Shown here: positions 1 through 7,791 of the stretch, one piece after another | Layout of the letters: every line of letters starts with the position of its first letter | How positions within the stretch are numbered: the stretch's first letter is position 1 | Assembly (NCBI RefSeq): GCF_003966225.1 | Contig: NZ_RXNU01000008.1 | Coordinates: 62,001-126,000, forward strand | Direction: 5' to 3' | Source of the DNA: Shewanella canadensis | GTDB lineage: Bacteria; Pseudomonadota; Gammaproteobacteria; Enterobacterales; Shewanellaceae | Length of the DNA: 64,000 nt | Position numbers and translations under genes: made by a program | The notes under the pieces: generated by a model | The model's input: the letters and a program-made list of their open reading frames with translations, nothing else | Databases searched by the model: none | What the model was told of the DNA's origin: nothing

Positions 1-1060
1 AACCGAATATGACTTTAATGGAGAGACCAAAACCTGCAGCAAAACCGATGAATGAGCCAAAGGTCATGGTGTAGATGATACTCATCACCCAAGTGTGTTT
101 GTTATTAAAAATCTTATACTGACGAGATAGGTTACCCTTGATTTGACCCGGGATAAGCTTAAGCAGGAACACGGTCAGTGCGATAACGATAGGAAGTACG
201 ATCCACTTACTGATCCCGAAACCTGAACCACCCACTTTTTCTGGAAGCATCAACCACAGACCGAAGATTGAAGTCAAAAATCCAATGGCAAGCATGCCAG
301 AGATAATACCAAAAGACCCTGCAGGGCTTGGTAGTTCTGGCGTAACATGAGAGGCCTTAATGTTATTCATTCCCATCCAGCCAACTACCGCTAACGGAAT
401 TAAGAAGAGTAACCAGATGTAACCCGCGTTATGGATCCAGGCGTCACTACCCGCAGGAATTTTACCAATCAAGGTACCCGAAGTATTAACCAGCTCCATC
501 GGCTCACCGCCGAAGATACCGAAAGTCATAAATAACGGCACTAAGATCTGCATGGTCGTCACACCAAAGTTACCCAGACCCGCGTTAAGACCTAAGGCTA
601 AACCTTGCTGCTTCTTAGGGAAGAAGAAACTAATATTTGACATCGATGAGGCGAAGTTACCGCCACCAAAACCAGAAAGCAGTGCCAGCACCTGGAATAC
701 CCAAAGCGGCGTATTCTTATCTTGCAGTGCGATACCCGCTCCGATTGCCGGAATCATCAACAATGCCGTAGTAAAGACGATGGTATTTCGCCCACCACAT
801 AGACGGATAAAGAAGCTACTGGGGATACGTAATGTCGCCCCGGTTAAGCCCGCAACCGCCATCAATGTGAATAGCTCAGACTTTGCAAATGGAAAGCCCA
901 GGTTCAACATTTGGATGGTGATGATGCCCCAGTACAACCATACTGCGAAACCACATAACAAACTTGGGATAGAGATCCAAAGGTTGCGGTTGGCAACTTT
1001 CTTCCCTTCACTGTCCCAAAACTTGGGATCTTCTACGTCCCATTTTTTGATATCAGACAT
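1..1060 (-). CDS. narK: NarK-type nitrate/nitrite transporter (MFS), C-terminal part outside window
   Basis: This gene runs off the left edge; about 353 residues are visible. The start ATG (1058-1060) has a GGAG Shine-Dalgarno 8 bases upstream. The translated minus strand begins MSDIKKWDVEDPKFW and shows repeated membrane segments. It has the glycine-rich stretches typical of the nitrate/nitrite porter (NNP) family, such as LSGFGGGNFASSMSNISFFF and GLALGLNAGLGNFG. Family members exchange or import nitrate and export nitrite across the inner membrane. It is divergent from a nitrate sensor kinase, and the shared spacer holds an FNR-like site, so anaerobic and nitrate control is likely. A second, shorter NNP transporter lies at 18188-19462. 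Family assignment is firm; transport direction is inferred. Confidence 0.9.
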   Translation of the reverse strand, partial: MSDIKKWDVEDPKFWDSEGKKVANRNLWISIPSLLCGFAVWLYWGIITIQMLNLGFPFAKSELFTLMAVAGLTGATLRIPSSFFIRLCGGRNTIVFTTALLMIPAIGAGIALQDKNTPLWVFQVLALLSGFGGGNFASSMSNISFFFPKKQQGLALGLNAGLGNFGVTTMQILVPLFMTFGIFGGEPMELVNTSGTLIGKIPAGSDAWIHNAGYIWLLFLIPLAVVGWMGMNNIKASHVTPELPSPAGSFGIISGMLAIGFLTSIFGLWLMLPEKVGGSGFGISKWIVLPIVIALTVFLLKLIPGQIKGNLSRQYKIFNNKHTWVMSIIYTMTFGSFIGFAAGFGLSIKVIFG

Positions 1061-1228
1061 TACTTTCTCCAACTGATCATAAGGTTATTCTCTATTTCGT
1101 ATCCCGACTGAATTAGAGGCGAAAACATTCTTAAATTTATTCTTCTTTATTGAATGCGTTAATTTGTTAGTTGACATTCAAATATTGTTATTGCGACGAT
1201 GAAGGTATCACTACGGCAAAAACGCAAG

Positions 1229-1242
1229 TTGATCCAGATCAT
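1229..1242. promoter_or_regulatory. FNR/EtrA-like binding site
   Basis: TTGATCCAGATCAT matches the FNR consensus TTGAT-N4-ATCAA at 9 of 10 positions. It lies in the 393-base spacer between narK (minus) and the sensor kinase (plus), about 170 bases upstream of the narK ATG and 212 upstream of the kinase. In Shewanella the Fnr homologue is EtrA, and Crp also acts in anaerobic control. The rest of the spacer shows no gene. Confidence 0.55.
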
Positions 1243-1453
1243 GTTTGAACACGCAAGTTTGCACTGGCTCACACAAAACTACTACTAAAGAACTAGTTGA
1301 AATATCAAGGTAACATGCTGAATTTAATTGATTTACAATAGATTACTTACTTTTTGTGTGGAAATGTGAGTACGCTAAACTATTAAGTAGTAGTAACATA
1401 AAACAAACAAATAACCATTGGTGTAACACTGGGTTAATGATGAAGTTGGTGAA

Positions 1454-3205
1454 ATGAAAATAAAACAAAACCTTGGCGAATCACTCTATATCGACGAGCC
1501 AACGAGCAGCTCATCACTCGTTGCCTCCGCCGGCCAATTTATGGCTATTATTATTACCTTAGGCCTGGTTAGCATGATCTCTTCTATCTTAGTGACTGAG
1601 AGTCTCAGCGGTGATGCCGAACGGATAAATCGAGCCGGCTCGATGAGGATGCAGGCAATACGGGTTTCACGCGCTAATTTGATAGTTCAAGATGATAGCC
1701 GGCCCATCCTTTCTCAAGAGATCCAGGTATTTGAAAATAAATTGTCGCATCTGTTCTTTGGAGGGATAGCCAGTACCATAGATGACCCGGAAGTGATCGC
1801 TCAGCATCAAAAAATATTGTCATCGTGGGATGACATCAAGCAATCTCCCCAAACCACGTCAGTCGAGGATTTCGATCGCTTTACCGTCAAAATAGACAAG
1901 TTGGTCAACTTGTTACAGATGGAATCGGAGAAAAAATTAAGCTTATTACGCTTAATTCAGGGGATCACCCTCTTTTCAATTCTTATCGTCAGCGCCTTGG
2001 TATTATTCAAACTCAACCGCTCGCTGATAATACCGCTTAAACAGCTGGTCAGAGTCGCCTCAGAAGCGGGTAAAGGTAACTTTAATATCAAGATAGACCA
2101 TATCGCCGACAATGAATTGGGTCTGCTATCTCGCACCATCGCTCATATGTCAAAACAACTTGAAAATACCTATCAGGAATTTGAAGACCGGGTAGATAAA
2201 AAGACTCAGGAACTCACCCAGAGTAACCAATCACTCGAGGTCTTGTATCGCGCAGCAAGTAACTTATCTAACTATGAATATCATCAGATCGATCAGAAGA
2301 TAATTCAGGAACTGGTACAAGTACTTGGTTACGGAAAGGTCTCGATCGTGCTCTGTGAAAAGAGTATTAACAATCTTACTTTTTATAAGGCCAAAACCAA
2401 CACCATAGATCACCAATATATGGATGTTCACCAGTTTGTGTTAGAGAAACGGGGCCGTTTTTTTGGCGATATCGTCTGGCAGGTGCCTAAACATGAAACG
2501 CCTGAAGACTGGCAGAAACAACTGCTTCAAGCCATGGCCGACATAGTCGCAACCGCCATCGAGCTTGAGCAGAAGAAAAACACCGAAAACAGGTTACTCA
2601 TTGCCGAGGAACGTGCCGTTATCGCCAGAGAACTGCATGACTCTCTGGCCCAGTCCCTCTCGTTTCTTAAGGTTCAGATGAGTCTGTTAACGCGAAAGAT
2701 GCAAAAAGGGCTCCCCGAAGAGCAGGTCAATGAAACCATCAATGATATTAAGCAGGGTTTAAATCATGCCTACCTGCAGTTACGGGAATTACTCACCACC
2801 TTCAGGCTCAAACTCGATGATCCCTCTCTGGAAAATGCCCTGCAAGGCACAGTGGCGGAGTTTGCCGAAAAGTGCCAACATGCCATTGAATTAAAATTTG
2901 AAATACCGCAAAATTATCTGACGGCAAATCAAGAAATACACGTACTGCAGATCATTCGAGAGAGTTTATCGAATGTACACCGGCATGCAGAAGCAAGCTT
3001 AGCCGGAGTCAATCTGATTAAAGAAGATGACAAGATTAAACTGGCAATTTGGGATAATGGTAGGGGTCTGCCAAGTAATCTTGAACAGCAAGGTCATTTT
3101 GGTTTAGGTATCATGAAAGAACGCGCAAAGTCGCTGAATTCGGTCTTAGCCTTTGAACCCAACTCACCTAACGGCACTAAGGTGCTGCTGGAGTTTATTC
3201 ATTAG
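1454..3205 (+). CDS. narQ: NarX/NarQ-type nitrate/nitrite sensor histidine kinase
   Basis: This is a 583-residue membrane sensor kinase. The first membrane segment is near residues 23-48. A periplasmic part follows, carrying the P-box-like INRAGSMRMQAIRVSR, which binds nitrate in the NarX/NarQ family. A second membrane segment (about 170-192) precedes a HAMP domain, a central linker with GAF-like character, a HisKA_3 dimerisation domain and a C-terminal ATPase domain. The phosphorylated histidine is His395 in ARELHDSLAQSLS, and the ATPase shows DNGRGLP and GHFGLGIMKERA. The partner regulator starts 116 bases downstream on the same strand. Length fits NarX (598) and NarQ (566); narQ is chosen because Shewanella normally carries NarQ/NarP, but the two names cannot be separated from sequence alone. 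Confidence 0.88.
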   Translation: MKIKQNLGESLYIDEPTSSSSLVASAGQFMAIIITLGLVSMISSILVTESLSGDAERINRAGSMRMQAIRVSRANLIVQDDSRPILSQEIQVFENKLSHLFFGGIASTIDDPEVIAQHQKILSSWDDIKQSPQTTSVEDFDRFTVKIDKLVNLLQMESEKKLSLLRLIQGITLFSILIVSALVLFKLNRSLIIPLKQLVRVASEAGKGNFNIKIDHIADNELGLLSRTIAHMSKQLENTYQEFEDRVDKKTQELTQSNQSLEVLYRAASNLSNYEYHQIDQKIIQELVQVLGYGKVSIVLCEKSINNLTFYKAKTNTIDHQYMDVHQFVLEKRGRFFGDIVWQVPKHETPEDWQKQLLQAMADIVATAIELEQKKNTENRLLIAEERAVIARELHDSLAQSLSFLKVQMSLLTRKMQKGLPEEQVNETINDIKQGLNHAYLQLRELLTTFRLKLDDPSLENALQGTVAEFAEKCQHAIELKFEIPQNYLTANQEIHVLQIIRESLSNVHRHAEASLAGVNLIKEDDKIKLAIWDNGRGLPSNLEQQGHFGLGIMKERAKSLNSVLAFEPNSPNGTKVLLEFIH

Positions 3206-3321
3206 TGTATACATTAGCCCAACAGATAACCGCTTTGTCAGAGACATTGAAGCTTAACTTGGATCTATCGCCTTCTAAGCAGCTTATAAGCTCCTTATTA
3301 TTAGAATAAAGAAGATGAAAC

Positions 3322-3963
3322 ATGACTACAGCACAAATATTACTGGTTGATGACCACCCCACTCTACGCCAAGGTTTGGCCCAACTTATCTCCTTAGAAG
3401 ATAACCTGGACGTTGTCGCACAGGCAGGCTCGGGGGATGAGGCGATAAGCCTTGCCATAAAGCATTCGCCGGATCTGATCTTACTCGATCTCAACATGAA
3501 GGGCTTAAGCGGCATAGACACCTTAATCGCCCTTAAACGCGCCGAAGTGCAGAGTAAAATTGTCATCTTCACCGTATCAGACAGCGAAAGCGATGTGCTG
3601 CAGGCCATCAAGTTCAATACCGATGGTTACCTGTTGAAAGACTCAGAGCCTGAAGAGTTAATCGAGAAAATCAATCTCGCCATACAGGGGGAATTTGTGA
3701 TCAGCAACCCTCTGACCCAAATTCTGGCAAGATCCTTAAGACCCAACAGTAAGAAAGTCTCCCCACTTGAAAACCTCACTCAACGTGAGCTACAAAACCT
3801 CAAGCTTATCGCGGCGGGTAAGAGCAATAAAGATATCGCCAACAAGCTCGGCATCGCCGAGACCACGGTTAAGGTTCACGTGAAGAACCTGTTGAAGAAA
3901 CTGGGACTCAAGAGCCGGGTGGAAGCCGCCGTATGGGCGGTGGAGCATAAGATAAGTCATTAA
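3322..3963 (+). CDS. narP: NarP/NarL-family response regulator
   Basis: This 213-residue response regulator has an N-terminal receiver with the acidic pair D10-D11 and the probable phosphorylation site Asp56 in LLDLNMKG. The conserved lysine is in YLLKDSEPEEL. The C-terminal LuxR/FixJ helix-turn-helix reads LTQRELQNLKLIAAGKSNKD followed by IAETTVKVHVKNLLKKLG. The upstream NarX/NarQ-type kinase is the evident partner. Regulators of this type bind paired TACYYMT heptamers upstream of nitrate-respiration genes; likely targets here are narK, the second transporter and nap. NarP is preferred over NarL from genus knowledge, not from a diagnostic residue. Confidence 0.88.
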   Translation: MTTAQILLVDDHPTLRQGLAQLISLEDNLDVVAQAGSGDEAISLAIKHSPDLILLDLNMKGLSGIDTLIALKRAEVQSKIVIFTVSDSESDVLQAIKFNTDGYLLKDSEPEELIEKINLAIQGEFVISNPLTQILARSLRPNSKKVSPLENLTQRELQNLKLIAAGKSNKDIANKLGIAETTVKVHVKNLLKKLGLKSRVEAAVWAVEHKISH

Positions 3964-3990
3964 GTCTGGAGCCTTCGAATGTCTGCGGCC

Positions 3991-4611
3991 TTCGAATGAA
4001 GGCTGGTTGCATTCATATTTAGCCGGCATCCTGAACTTTTCTTGTCTCTTCTGTTGTCATCCTGAACTCTTCTCGTTGGTAAAAAGTAGGATCCAGCTTG
4101 GAAGTCGACCCTTCGTGGTTATCTATCACCTGCGGTGCGCCTAAAGTGCAGATACTTCTGTGAGTCGCCGTGAACACCTCCATGTGGGCTCAGCCAAAAC
4201 ATCCTTGTTTTGGAAGCTCACAACCGCATCTACACTGGGTTACTTTCTCTCTTCGATTAGGCTCTGTCGCTAATTTCGAATAAAGGCTAATTACATTCAT
4301 ATTTAGCTGTCATCCTGAACTGGTTTCAGGATCCAGCTTGTGCGTCCGAACCTTCATTGCTACTTATCGCTTCCAGTGAGTGCCGTGCAGAGATGCAAAA
4401 ATGTCGTGATCACAAGGATGTGAATGAACGACGTATGTGCAGATACTTCAGCGAGTTGCCGCGAGTAAATCTGACTGCCATGGTATTAAGCGTTCCCTAC
4501 GCTTCAAAGACATTTTCCATACCCCTATGGGTCAGATGGTGGGAATGCCGTAAAATGTAGGGAGCTTTTCGGCCTTGCTTTGGAGGCTCGCAGCCGCATC
4601 TGCACTTGGTA
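3991..4611. repeat. Two diverged copies of a non-coding direct repeat
   Basis: The 780 bases between narP and the integrase contain no convincing gene. Positions 3991-4036 and 4275-4320 are direct copies identical at 40 of 46 bases. Both lead into CATCCTGAAC and, after a short gap, GGATCCAGCTTG. Further on, 4147-4240 and 4438-4607 share GTGCAGATACTTC, a (G)AG(T)TGCCG block and a GC-rich end of the form GCTC(A/G)CA(A/G)CCGCATCT. The second copy is longer. It looks like a tandemly duplicated dispersed intergenic element next to the integron integrase. Confidence 0.6.
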
Positions 4612-4740
4612 ATTTACAAGAAAATCCCCTCTTCGATTCAACATTATTACCTAACTTGCTCTTACCCCCTTTCGAGTCAGTTCTACTGTTTGTCTCTTTG
4701 CAATACATTTTCCCATACTGTTTTGTTAAGTGAACCTATG

Positions 4741-5697
4741 TTACAGACTATCTAACGGACTCACTGTTCCAGCGTAATGCTGGCCAAGCACATGTGTGTA
4801 AATTTGAGTTGTATTTACATTGTTGTGTCCAAGTAGTTCCTGAACACTTCTAATGTCCCGACCCGCTTGTAGTAGATGTGTTGCGAAACTGTGCCTGAAG
4901 GTATGGCAAGTGACACGCTTGACAATATTAGTATTTCGTACTGCTGCACCAAGTGCTTTGCGAATGACACTCTGGTGCAGATGATGTCGACAATGAGTAC
5001 CAGTGTATGGATTGTCACAGGTGGTCGTTGAGGGGAAAATGAACATCCATCCAGCTTGCCTAAACGCATTAGGATACTTACGTTCTAGCGCATTCGGCAA
5101 AGAAGGGTCGATAGCATTTTTATTGTCCTTAAGCTGAATAGCATGTGCTGCGTTTATATATGCGGGCAACTTAACAGCACACTTATGACTGAGGATTGTC
5201 TGTCTATCTTTGTGACCTTTCCCATTTCTAACTATGAGTGCGCAGCGCTCTATATCGATATCCTGAATACGTAATCTTAAGCACTCCGAAATTCTTAATC
5301 CACTGCCATATAGTAGTTCAAGGATTAACCTATTACGTCCAGACAGCTGATTTAGCAGCAGAGATATCTCTGATGTGGATAAGACGGTAGGTAATTGGCG
5401 CTGTTTACTGGCATAGCGAAACCCTAAATCACCCAGCTCTTGCTTTAGATGTTTTTGATACAAATACACTAATGCATTAAGCGCTACTTTTTGAGTATTG
5501 ATTGCAACATTGCGATGATTAGCGATAAAGGTTAAAAACTGTGCCACCTCATTATTACCCATCGTATCGGGATGACGTTTATGATGAAAATTGATAAATG
5601 CTTTTATCCAATACAAATAGGCTTTTTCGGTTCTGATGCTATACCCACGCATACGCATCTCTTCTTGAACTCGATGAAGAAATGGACTGTTGGTCAT
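4741..5697 (-). CDS. intI: Integron integrase IntI (tyrosine recombinase)
   Basis: This 318-residue tyrosine recombinase catalyses attI x attC and attC x attC exchange, inserting and excising cassettes. Catalytic residues are visible: Arg135 in GSGLRISECLRLR, His265 and Arg268 in HTFRHSFATHL, His291 in QELLGHNNV and the nucleophile Tyr300 in TTQIYTHVLG. Between the first Arg and the HxxR box it has the extra segment unique to IntI (about residues 190-240, ALERKYPNA through FPS to RHH), which separates it from XerC/D and phage integrases. The start ATG at 5697 is preferred over an upstream in-frame ATG (5730). It has GGGAGG at a good distance, matches the family N-terminus (MTNSPFLHRV), and the upstream ATG overlaps the LexA box. 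Confidence 0.93.
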   Translation of the reverse strand: MTNSPFLHRVQEEMRMRGYSIRTEKAYLYWIKAFINFHHKRHPDTMGNNEVAQFLTFIANHRNVAINTQKVALNALVYLYQKHLKQELGDLGFRYASKQRQLPTVLSTSEISLLLNQLSGRNRLILELLYGSGLRISECLRLRIQDIDIERCALIVRNGKGHKDRQTILSHKCAVKLPAYINAAHAIQLKDNKNAIDPSLPNALERKYPNAFRQAGWMFIFPSTTTCDNPYTGTHCRHHLHQSVIRKALGAAVRNTNIVKRVTCHTFRHSFATHLLQAGRDIRSVQELLGHNNVNTTQIYTHVLGQHYAGTVSPLDSL

Positions 5698-5718
5698 CAC
5701 AACACCCTCCCACAAAAG

Positions 5719-5734
5719 CTGTATATGCATACAG
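5719..5734 (-). promoter_or_regulatory. LexA (SOS) box at the intI promoter
   Basis: CTGTATATGCATACAG is a full CTGT-N8-ACAG LexA box, 22 bases upstream of the preferred intI start. On the minus strand a TTGAAA (5755-5760) could be the -35 element, with the box near the -10 region. LexA control of intI is known in Vibrio and class 1 integrons and links cassette shuffling to DNA damage. Confidence 0.85.
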
Positions 5735-5864
5735 TATTATTGATTTTGGTCAGATTTCAAGTTAGTAATTGATTGGATTATGCGCATTTGTAGTTTTTGA
5801 TTGATATAATGTTACTTAATATCAGCCTCTTAGAGGTATTTAAGTATTGATAATAGGTTTGGAA

Positions 5865-5999
5865 AACGCGCATGCGCGTTTAGCCTGATGGTATATCAGA
5901 CGAAAACCTGTTAAGTTTATAAAATACAATGAATTAGCGATATGCAATTTTACTGGTCTAATGAGGTAAACGCGCATGCGCACTATACAAATGTTAGTT
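5865..5999 (+). other. Candidate attI region with palindromic direct repeats
   Basis: The spacer upstream of intI carries a perfect 16-base palindrome, AACGCGCATGCGCGTT (5865-5880). A second copy of its core, AAACGCGCATGCGC, is at 5968-5981 (first copy 5864-5877), exactly 104 bases on. Just beyond it, GTTAGTT at 5993-5999 is the likely attI crossover: cassette 1 begins there, and the GTTA matches the ends of the attC sites. By analogy with attI1, repeated motifs beside the crossover may be accessory IntI contacts. The cassette promoter is not obvious. Confidence 0.6.
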
Positions 6000-6010
6000 T
6001 TTAATAGGGT

Positions 6011-6370
6011 ATGTTGATGAAAGAAAGACTTTTTAAATACGCTACAATTGGAGTTGTTTGCCTTCTCCTTGTGAGGCCTGATACTATAATGCTTGCGTTG
6101 TTTTTAGACGCTATAGGGTTAGAATTATTTGTACTTTTGTTGGGTGTGCAATTTCGACAAATACTGACTTTTATTCGATTCCATATTCAATCAGCATTAT
6201 CTTACCTAGCACCTAAAATTAAATTTCAAAGGTCGTTTTTCTTCATGCCAAAATTTTCAGAGCTAATTAGGATGCCATCAATGTTGTGCCATGCGATTCC
6301 AGGCTTTGGCGGCTTATATAGTATAATTTGGCTAATCAGAACAAATACACGTGTTCAGCAGCAAAACTAA
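6011..6370 (+). CDS. Integron cassette 1: small membrane protein of unknown function
   Basis: This 119-residue product is the first cassette gene, 11 bases after the presumed attI crossover. The N-terminal half has two closely spaced hydrophobic stretches (about residues 12-35 and 36-50). A basic middle (KIKFQRSFFF) follows, then a last hydrophobic segment (GFGGLYSIIWLI). I recognise no family. The stop codon lies inside the 5' end of attC1, as is usual for cassettes. An ATG two codons into the reading frame could also serve as start. Confidence 0.65.
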   Translation: MLMKERLFKYATIGVVCLLLVRPDTIMLALFLDAIGLELFVLLLGVQFRQILTFIRFHIQSALSYLAPKIKFQRSFFFMPKFSELIRMPSMLCHAIPGFGGLYSIIWLIRTNTRVQQQN

Positions 6371-6463
6371 CAAAACAATTAATTGGACACATCCTCGCTG
6401 GCTGCGCTCGTACCTCGCGAATTTTAGCCAACTCGTCTGTGCCATTTATTGTAAGCGTTATGT
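6365..6463 (+). repeat. attC1 recombination site
   Basis: This site of about 99 bases runs from AACTAAC (6365-6371) to GTTATGT (6457-6463). Its two ends pair: AACAATTAATTGG near the left end is complementary, with small bulges, to CCATTTATTGT near the right. That is the imperfect hairpin expected of a folded single-strand attC. A central GC-rich block separates the arms. Confidence 0.82.
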
Positions 6464-6478
6464 GTACAGGGAATTACT

Positions 6479-6667
6479 GTGAATAGTCTACAAAATTACT
6501 ATCTATTGGGCTTTATTTTATCTTCTGCAATATTAAATGCATTTATCGAAGAGCAATCTATTGGTATAAAGCTCTTGTGCTTAACTTTATTATCGACAAG
6601 TTTTATTTTTGCTTCTCTATTTCATAACTTAAGAAATAGAGTGTCTAAAAGCAAGCTTAAAACATAG
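6479..6667 (+). CDS. Integron cassette 2: 62-residue membrane protein of unknown function
   Basis: The gene starts with GTG at 6479 and makes 62 residues with two hydrophobic segments (about 7-23 and 31-48) followed by a basic tail (RNRVSKSKLKT). GGGA lies about 10 bases upstream of the start. The gene fills the interval between attC1 and attC2, so it is supported by cassette architecture more than by homology. No family is recognised. A small inner-membrane peptide is the best description. Confidence 0.5.
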   Translation: MNSLQNYYLLGFILSSAILNAFIEEQSIGIKLLCLTLLSTSFIFASLFHNLRNRVSKSKLKT

Positions 6668-6677
6668 AGTAATGCAC

Positions 6678-6779
6678 ACATAACAAGCTGTTAAATAAGG
6701 ACAAATAACAGTTTACTGTTTGCTCCTTCGTCGCTTATTTTAGCCAACAATCATTTGCCCATTAACGAGGGCGTTAAAT
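6678..6779 (+). repeat. attC2 recombination site
   Basis: This 102-base site runs from ACATAAC (6678-6684) to GTTAAAT (6773-6779). The left arm AACAAGCTGTTAAATAAGGAC pairs imperfectly with the right arm GCCCATTAACGAGGGCGTTA. An internal AACAGTTTACTGTTTG block is itself nearly palindromic. Confidence 0.85.
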
Positions 6780-6793
6780 GGCAAGGAGCCTGC

Positions 6794-7114
6794 ATGTGGG
6801 AATCATTCACACCTGAAGAATGGGAGAACCTTCCTTTTATTTCAGGAAGGGTAGCAACTGAAGAAGATGTAGAAAATGGAAATGCAGTTTTTTATATCCC
6901 TTATGGAAGTGTAGCTTGCGATGCTGCACTTCCAACCTGTGTGATTCAAATTGACGAAGAAACATATGAAAGAACACCTGCTGTAGTAATCCAAGCTGAG
7001 CAAGCAGGTGAGTTAGTATATTTAGGCTTGCGTTATTTAGATGGTGGTAATGGTATGTGTGAACTAGATGAGGTTGAATTACTAGAATCACCTAATGAAG
7101 AATTTACCACTTAA
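6794..7114 (+). CDS. Integron cassette 3: acidic soluble protein of unknown function
   Basis: This 106-residue, strongly acidic product starts MWESFTPEEWENLPF. The ATG at 6794 is chosen because AAGGAG lies 6-11 bases before it; an in-frame ATG at 6755 lies inside attC2 and is unlikely to be used. There is no signal peptide or membrane segment. The repeated short beta-like stretches (AVFYIPYGS, TCVIQIDEE, VYLGLRYLD) suggest a compact beta-rich fold. The stop codon overlaps the start of attC3. No family is recognised. Confidence 0.7.
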   Translation: MWESFTPEEWENLPFISGRVATEEDVENGNAVFYIPYGSVACDAALPTCVIQIDEETYERTPAVVIQAEQAGELVYLGLRYLDGGNGMCELDEVELLESPNEEFTT

Positions 7115-7206
7115 CAAGCTAATAAATACGGACTAAAAACAGTTTGCTGTTTTCGTTCCTCAACATTTTGGAAAACAATTTTTAGCCCATTATTAGGGCG
7201 TTAGGA
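7109..7206 (+). repeat. attC3 recombination site
   Basis: This 98-base site runs from ACTTAAC (7109-7115) to GTTAGGA (7200-7206). It shares the inner GGACTAAAAACAGTTTGCTG block with its neighbours. Its last bases, GTTAGGAGG, run into an AGGAGG that appears to be the ribosome binding site of the next cassette gene. Confidence 0.85.
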
Positions 7207-7217
7207 GGCAAAGGGAA

Positions 7218-7718
7218 GTGGCTAAGAAAACTTGGGATATAGGAAATATCTTTAGTGTTGAGTTAAGTGATGGGACATTTTCAATTGGCCAAGTTGTTGG
7301 GCGTGAGGCGGAAGTCCTTAACTCAATTACATGTGCTTTTTTTAAGATTAGGTTTCAGCATTATCCTTCAATGGATGAAATTTTTGAGCTAAATGAAACG
7401 AAGTTAATAGCTTGCCAATTTACAACTAAGGATCTTCTTACTAAACGTATTTGGAAAGTGCTAGGAAATAGGAAGCCAGTTATATCCAGTATTTCATTTC
7501 CACATGAAGATTGCAGAGATAATGGGTGGATCGGTGCAGAAATACACGGTTCAGGAATTATGAACCAGTTTCTTAATGCGTACTATGCTCTTGAGTTTTG
7601 GGATGACTGGTTCGAACCAGATTATCTCGATACTATATTATGGAAAGATGCCAAAAAACCTGAGAATTTGAGGTATAAATTGCCTCTTAACAAGCTGCTA
7701 AATCCAGATTCACCATAG
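7218..7718 (+). CDS. Integron cassette 4: Imm26-like immunity protein
   Basis: This 166-residue product has an N-terminus, WDIGNIFSVELSDGTFSIGQ, that resembles Imm26-type immunity proteins (W..GdiF.v.L.dG.y..Gqv). That family is usually found beside polymorphic toxins, where it neutralises them. No toxin gene is in the array, so this would be an orphan immunity gene carried as a cassette. The start is GTG at 7218, with AGGAGG (7203-7208) nine bases before it; that SD comes from the end of attC3. The last ten or so codons lie inside attC4, so the C-terminus is partly dictated by the recombination site. The family call is from pattern recognition and is moderate. Confidence 0.7.
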   Translation: MAKKTWDIGNIFSVELSDGTFSIGQVVGREAEVLNSITCAFFKIRFQHYPSMDEIFELNETKLIACQFTTKDLLTKRIWKVLGNRKPVISSISFPHEDCRDNGWIGAEIHGSGIMNQFLNAYYALEFWDDWFEPDYLDTILWKDAKKPENLRYKLPLNKLLNPDSP

Positions 7719-7785
7719 CTGTCATGCCATTTGCTGCGCAAATCGCCCGCCAGCACATGGTTCACTTATTAGCAGGGCGTTATGT
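7685..7785 (+). repeat. attC4 recombination site
   Basis: This 101-base site runs from TCTTAAC (7685-7691) to GTTATGT (7779-7785). The left arm AACAAGCTGCTAAAT pairs with the right arm TTATTAGCAGGGCGTT. The middle contains TTTGCTGCGCAAAT, a near palindrome. Its left end is translated as the tail of the cassette 4 protein. Confidence 0.83.
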
Positions 7786-7791
7786 GTTTCT

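Noticed and set aside
4357..4560. A 67-codon plus-strand reading frame inside the second repeat copy
   Set aside because: It lies entirely in the duplicated non-coding element; the first copy does not keep the frame, and no ribosome binding site or family pattern is seen.
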